From: an uncultured Halioglobus sp.
Lineage (GTDB): Bacteria; Pseudomonadota; Gammaproteobacteria; Pseudomonadales; Halieaceae
DNA: 8,884 nucleotides
Reading direction: 5' to 3'
Assembly: GCA_905480565.1 (NCBI GenBank)
Contig: CAJQQW010000264.1
Span: 1 to 8,884, forward strand
Shown here: in pieces, positions 6,353-8,884 of the stretch
Numbering within the stretch: the first letter of the stretch is position 1
How the letters are laid out: each line of letters opens with the position of its first letter
Notes under the pieces: generated by a model
Told to the model about the DNA's origin: nothing
Database searches by the model: none
Seen by the model: the letters and a program-made list of their open reading frames with translations, nothing else
Position numbers and translations under genes: made by a program

Positions 6353-7723
6353 TCAGCCCATGATAGACGGCAGTTCTTTCTGCAGGGCCATCTTCTCCTT
6401 AATTGCCCCACCTGTTAGCGCAAAGCCCAACAGTTTGCCGTCACTGTCACGAAATTGCGCATTGACGCTGTTGCCATCTGCCTCGATGTTCCACTCGCCT
6501 GTTGTGTCTGGCGTTACGGGGGCGACAACAACAGGGCATGCCGGTGTTTTAATTGTCACCGGCATAGCAGGATAGACCACTTCCGTCGGCTCTCCTGCCA
6601 GCGTCTTGCCGAGGGCCTTGGCCGCTGCCATCAGGGGAGCGACGTAGACCAGCACATGGCCATCTACCTCTGCACAGTCACCCATAGCATACACATTGGT
6701 CGCACTGGTTTGCAGCAAGCGATTGGTCACAATGCCGCGGTTGGTCGCGAGGCCGCTGGCCTCTGCGAGGTCGGTACGCGCCCGAACGCCGACCGCAGAT
6801 ACGACGATATCGGCGTCAATAGTGTCACCGTTGTTTAATGTCACCGTGACCCCGTCTGCCGACTTGTTCACCTCGGTGACAAGGGGGCCAAAATGAAATT
6901 TCGCGCCCTTCTCTTCCAGCGCGGCTTGCACGGCCTTGCCGGCCGTTTCTGGTAACAGTGTTGGCAGGCAGTAACCAAGGGGATCGACAACCTCCACCTC
7001 GAAGCCACCGTTGAGAAGGTCATTGGTGTATTCGCAGCCAATGAGGCCACCGCCGATAATGCAGATTTTCTTCACATCGTTCTTGGCCACAGCGGTGCGG
7101 AAATCCGCATAGTCCATGAGATCGTTGACGGAGTAGACGAGTTCCAGGCCGTCGCCCTGGATCGGCGGACGGATTACCTGAGCGCCAACCGCAAGCACCA
7201 GTTTGCTGTAATGCACCGCCGTGTCGGCATCACCGGTTTTGATCATCTGGTTAGCGGTGTCTATTTCATTGACCTTGGTCATGGTCCAGACACTGGCTTT
7301 CAGCTGGGTGCCCATTGCGCCGGCATCCGACTGAGCGAGGTCGTCCGCGGACTGATCCCGCGTATACCCGGTTGACAGCATCGGCTTTGAATAGGCGCGG
7401 CCATCATCAGAGGTAATCAGGATGAGGGGCGTTTCCGTGTCGTGCTTCCGAAATTCCTTGGCAACGCCGTAACCCGCCAAACCGGTACCCAGAATCACTA
7501 CCGGGGCGTGTTCCTTGTCTACCGCAGGCTCCTGATGATGGGGTGCAGACTCCTCTACCTCATCCTCCAGCAGTTCAAAATCCTCTTTGCCCACGCCACA
7601 ATCAGGGCACAACCAGTCTTCGGGGACATCCTCCCACTTGGTGCCCGGTGCAATTCCATCATCGGGCCAGCCCAGCTTTTCATCATAGACCAGACCACAA
7701 ACAATACATTCCCACTTTTTCAT
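6353..7723 (-). CDS. Rubredoxin-rubredoxin reductase fusion (FAD/NAD(P)H-dependent)
   Basis: A 456-residue fusion. Residues 1-52 are a complete rubredoxin ([18 protein letters not shown]) with the iron ligands C6-x2-C9 and C39-x2-C42. A 20-residue acidic, His/Glu-rich linker (about 53-72) leads to a FAD-dependent reductase: FAD loop GTGLAGYG (79-86), NAD(P) loop GGGLIGCE (224-231), the FAD motif YAMGDCAE (345-352), and a C-terminal domain (about 385-450) resembling the rubredoxin-binding domain of Pseudomonas rubredoxin reductase. It should pass electrons from NAD(P)H through FAD to the Fe(SCys)4 site. The final acceptor could be an alkane-hydroxylase-type diiron enzyme or an oxygen/peroxide-detoxifying system; neither is in the window. 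In Pseudomonas these are separate rubA and rubB genes. The start ATG 7723 begins the rubredoxin fold exactly, with GAG 6 bases upstream; ATG 7729 would add two residues. A frame open to 7915 would add a 64-residue tail unlike any rubredoxin. Confidence 0.95.
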   Translation of the reverse strand: MKKWECIVCGLVYDEKLGWPDDGIAPGTKWEDVPEDWLCPDCGVGKEDFELLEDEVEESAPHHQEPAVDKEHAPVVILGTGLAGYGVAKEFRKHDTETPLILITSDDGRAYSKPMLSTGYTRDQSADDLAQSDAGAMGTQLKASVWTMTKVNEIDTANQMIKTGDADTAVHYSKLVLAVGAQVIRPPIQGDGLELVYSVNDLMDYADFRTAVAKNDVKKICIIGGGLIGCEYTNDLLNGGFEVEVVDPLGYCLPTLLPETAGKAVQAALEEKGAKFHFGPLVTEVNKSADGVTVTLNNGDTIDADIVVSAVGVRARTDLAEASGLATNRGIVTNRLLQTSATNVYAMGDCAEVDGHVLVYVAPLMAAAKALGKTLAGEPTEVVYPAMPVTIKTPACPVVVAPVTPDTTGEWNIEADGNSVNAQFRDSDGKLLGFALTGGAIKEKMALQKELPSIMG

Positions 7724-7804
7724 AACCATCTCACTCTGGTGATTTTCATAGCTCCCCTGCCGACTTGCAACGCTGCGGGCGGAGGCCAAAATTCGAGACG
7801 AAAC

Positions 7805-7832
7805 ACTATAGTTCTGTACAATAATTGTGCAA
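7805..7832 (-). promoter_or_regulatory. Candidate sigma-70 promoter for the rubredoxin-reductase gene
   Basis: Read leftward, TTGCAC (7832-7827) and TATAGT (7810-7805) are separated by 16 bases. The -10 matches the consensus at five of six positions; the -35 matches only its TTG half. Transcription would start near 7798, giving a 5' leader of about 75 bases before ATG 7723. The prediction is made by eye. Confidence 0.45.
7815..7831. repeat. 17-bp inverted repeat overlapping the candidate promoter (possible operator)
   Basis: TGTACAATAATTGTGCA is symmetric about A7823 at seven of eight base pairs; the only mismatch is T7817 against G7829. It covers most of the -35 hexamer and the spacer of the leftward promoter. 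That is where a repressor, or a MerR-type regulator acting on the spacer, would bind. The regulator is unknown and is not necessarily OxyR. Confidence 0.45.
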
Positions 7833-7919
7833 GGATTTTCTTGCTTCAGGCGTTCTAATTCGAGCCTGTCCTGCCTTGCAAGCCCCGTTCGGATAGCGCA
7901 TCCTCGCTTCTCCAAACAT

Positions 7920-7926
7920 GGAAGGT
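7920..7926 (+). promoter_or_regulatory. Ribosome binding site supporting a GTG start for ubiC
   Basis: GGAAGGT at 7920-7926 lies 7 bases before GTG 7933, a good Shine-Dalgarno match and spacing. It overlaps and directly follows the alternative ATG at 7918, which has no such site upstream (the preceding bases are pyrimidine-rich). This favours the GTG. Confidence 0.55.
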
Positions 7927-7932
7927 AAACCT

Positions 7933-8586
7933 GTGTCTTCGAATAGTTCGGCCTCGGGGGGGCCTGGAAAATCCCGCCAGAGGATTACAACAGAGCCACG
8001 CTGGCAGCCGGTTCTCCGCGCCACCCATGCCCAGCTGGCCCCAGAATCGCGCCGCTGGCTCACCGATAACGGCTCACTGACCGGTCATCTCGTCGCGTCA
8101 GGGCGCGGCCAATTCGCTGTGAAGCGGCTATATCAGGGCTGGGAAAGGCCCCTGCCCAGTGAAAGCACCCTGTTGGGCATTTCACCGCGACAATTGTCAC
8201 TGGTGCGGGAGGTCACGCTGATGCTGGGACAGGATCCGGTTGTATTCGCACGGAGCATCTTTCCTATCTCCAGTCTGGTCGGGAGCCTGGCCCACCTGAG
8301 GCGGTTACAGAGCAAATCGCTGGGTGCCATATTGTTCCGCCACCCCGGCATGCAGCGAAATCCCTTCGAAATAGCGTGGATGCCAGGTAACAGCCTCTAC
8401 CTGCCAGAGCACCTGCGCCAGGCAGAGCCGGCCTGGGGTCGCCGCTGTCGCTTCGAGATCAGGGGTAAATCTCTTATGGTCAGCGAGGTTTTCCTCGAGT
8501 CTTTCACGCCGTGGCCCGGAGCCCTTCCGGTTCATCGCTCTCAGAGAGGCAAGGTCAACGCTGCATTTCCATCAACAACGCAGTAA
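7933..8586 (+). CDS. ubiC: UbiC, chorismate pyruvate-lyase
   Basis: Converts chorismate to 4-hydroxybenzoate and pyruvate in the cytoplasm, the first committed step of ubiquinone synthesis. From GTG 7933 the protein has 217 residues; from the alternative ATG 7918 it has 222. Both are longer than E. coli UbiC (165). Family features, numbered from the GTG: RW (23-24) starting the conserved fold; PLPSE near 74-78; REVTL at 92-96, with the Arg equivalent to E. coli R76; LGAILF at 130-135, the product-pocket loop; WGRR at 168-171; and [11 protein letters not shown] ending in the catalytic Glu at 185, equivalent to E155. The extra length is a low-complexity Ser/Gly N-terminal stretch of about 22 residues and a C-terminal tail of about 24 residues after [10 protein letters not shown]. 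The gene is followed at 33 bases by ubiA, the next enzyme in the pathway, so the two should be one operon. It is divergent from the rubredoxin-reductase gene. Confidence 0.93.
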   Translation: MSSNSSASGGPGKSRQRITTEPRWQPVLRATHAQLAPESRRWLTDNGSLTGHLVASGRGQFAVKRLYQGWERPLPSESTLLGISPRQLSLVREVTLMLGQDPVVFARSIFPISSLVGSLAHLRRLQSKSLGAILFRHPGMQRNPFEIAWMPGNSLYLPEHLRQAEPAWGRRCRFEIRGKSLMVSEVFLESFTPWPGALPVHRSQRGKVNAAFPSTTQ

Positions 8587-8619
8587 GCTGGGCGGACTGC
8601 ACCACCAGATCTAGATTAA

Positions 8620-8884
8620 ATGGCAAGCACTTCAAAGGCCGATGCGCTTCTTAAACTGATCCGCTTCGACAAACCGATTGGCACCCTGCTTCTCCTGTGG
8701 CCCACTCTGTGGGCACTCTGGTTGGCGGCGAGCGGGGTGCCTGATGCGCGACTTCTCACAATCTTTGTTGCGGGCACCTTCCTGGCCCGCTCTGCAGGTT
8801 GCATCGTCAATGATCTGGCCGACCGCCATCTCGACGGAGGCGTTTCACGCACCCGGGACCGCCCTCTGGTAATCGGAACTGTCA
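8620..8884 (+). CDS. ubiA: UbiA, 4-hydroxybenzoate polyprenyltransferase, N-terminal part (cut by window edge)
   Basis: A membrane prenyltransferase that attaches the isoprenoid tail to 4-hydroxybenzoate, the product of UbiC. Only the first 88 codons are present. Visible features are [20 protein letters not shown] (15-34), the family N-terminal signature leading into the first transmembrane helix; a second hydrophobic helix at about 44-57; and the first aspartate-rich motif N64-D-x2-D68-x3-D72 within [16 protein letters not shown], which binds the Mg-diphosphate of the prenyl donor. RTRDRPL follows, as in other UbiA proteins. The start ATG 8620 fits the family N-terminus; the Shine-Dalgarno region (AGAT before TTAA) is weak. 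The gene lies 33 bases after the ubiC stop, in the same order as in many gammaproteobacteria. In Pseudomonas phoB-phoR follow ubiA, which may hold beyond this window. Confidence 0.96.
   Translation, partial: MASTSKADALLKLIRFDKPIGTLLLLWPTLWALWLAASGVPDARLLTIFVAGTFLARSAGCIVNDLADRHLDGGVSRTRDRPLVIGTV

Larger units (their letters stand above)
7724..7932. promoter_or_regulatory. Divergent intergenic region, rubredoxin-reductase gene / ubiC
   Basis: About 200 AT-richer bases separate two divergent genes and must hold both promoters. A leftward promoter-like pair overlaps an inverted repeat (annotated separately). For ubiC the best rightward -10 is TCTAAT at 7854-7859 (five of six consensus bases), but no good -35 sits 16-18 bases before it, so the ubiC promoter is unresolved. 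No convincing coding frame or RNA gene is seen here. Confidence 0.5.

Noticed and set aside
6334..6411. ATG at 6411 as the start of the DUF1415 gene
   Set aside because: It would overlap the upstream gene by 59 bases and add an Arg/Cys/Trp-rich stretch that is the out-of-frame reading of the reductase C-terminus.
7817..7822. TACAAT on the + strand as the -10 of a ubiC promoter
   Set aside because: No -35-like hexamer lies 16-18 bases upstream, and the hexamer is part of the inverted repeat, which explains its sequence.
7724..7915. 64-codon upstream extension of the rubredoxin-reductase frame
   Set aside because: Rubredoxin begins exactly at ATG 7723. The extension would cross the likely promoter and inverted repeat and matches no known domain.
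7806..8063. Leftward frame of 85 codons overlapping the 5' part of ubiC
   Set aside because: Shadow of ubiC and of the intergenic region, with no recognisable protein features.

Overview
This window is an ordinary-looking chromosomal segment from a moderately GC-rich gammaproteobacterium. I infer a marine Halieaceae or other Cellvibrionales-like lineage, but protein similarity searches would be needed to fix this. The evidence is the gene set and order: oxyR-recG on one side, a rubredoxin/rubredoxin reductase gene and ubiC-ubiA on the other. From memory this matches the neighbourhood in Pseudomonas (oxyR, recG ... rubA/rubB ... ubiC, ubiA, then phoB-phoR). I see no tRNA, rRNA, CRISPR array, insertion sequence or phage gene.

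Layout, left to right. A truncated NAD(P)-binding epimerase/SDR-like gene (YeeZ-type) runs leftward off the edge (538 to 1). It is divergent from oxyR (613-1524). oxyR overlaps recG (1521-3590) in a TTGA stop/start junction, so the two form an operon. recG converges on a leftward ABC-F ATPase gene of the Uup type (5529 to 3634), with only 43 bases between the stop codons. A 252-base gap with several short palindromes separates that gene from a leftward pair. The pair is a one-polypeptide rubredoxin plus rubredoxin reductase fusion (7723 to 6353) followed 19 bases later by a DUF1415-family gene (6333 to 5782). A divergent intergenic region of about 200 bases holds a plausible promoter and an inverted repeat for the fusion gene. 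It leads rightward into ubiC (7933 or 7918 to 8586) and a truncated ubiA (8620 to the right edge).

Themes. The locus combines peroxide sensing (OxyR), replication-fork rescue and recombination (RecG), a ribosome- or DNA-linked ABC-F ATPase (Uup), electron transfer from NAD(P)H to rubredoxin, and the first two committed steps of ubiquinone synthesis (UbiC makes 4-hydroxybenzoate, UbiA prenylates it). The genes are redox- and genome-maintenance-related housekeeping functions. They do not form an obvious single new system.

The points most worth a second look are the rubredoxin-reductase fusion and its DUF1415 partner, the inverted repeat inside the fusion gene's likely promoter, the start-codon choices of recG, ubiC and the DUF1415 gene (none is a clear ATG), and the palindrome cluster upstream of uup. 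I found no strong candidate for a previously undescribed system.
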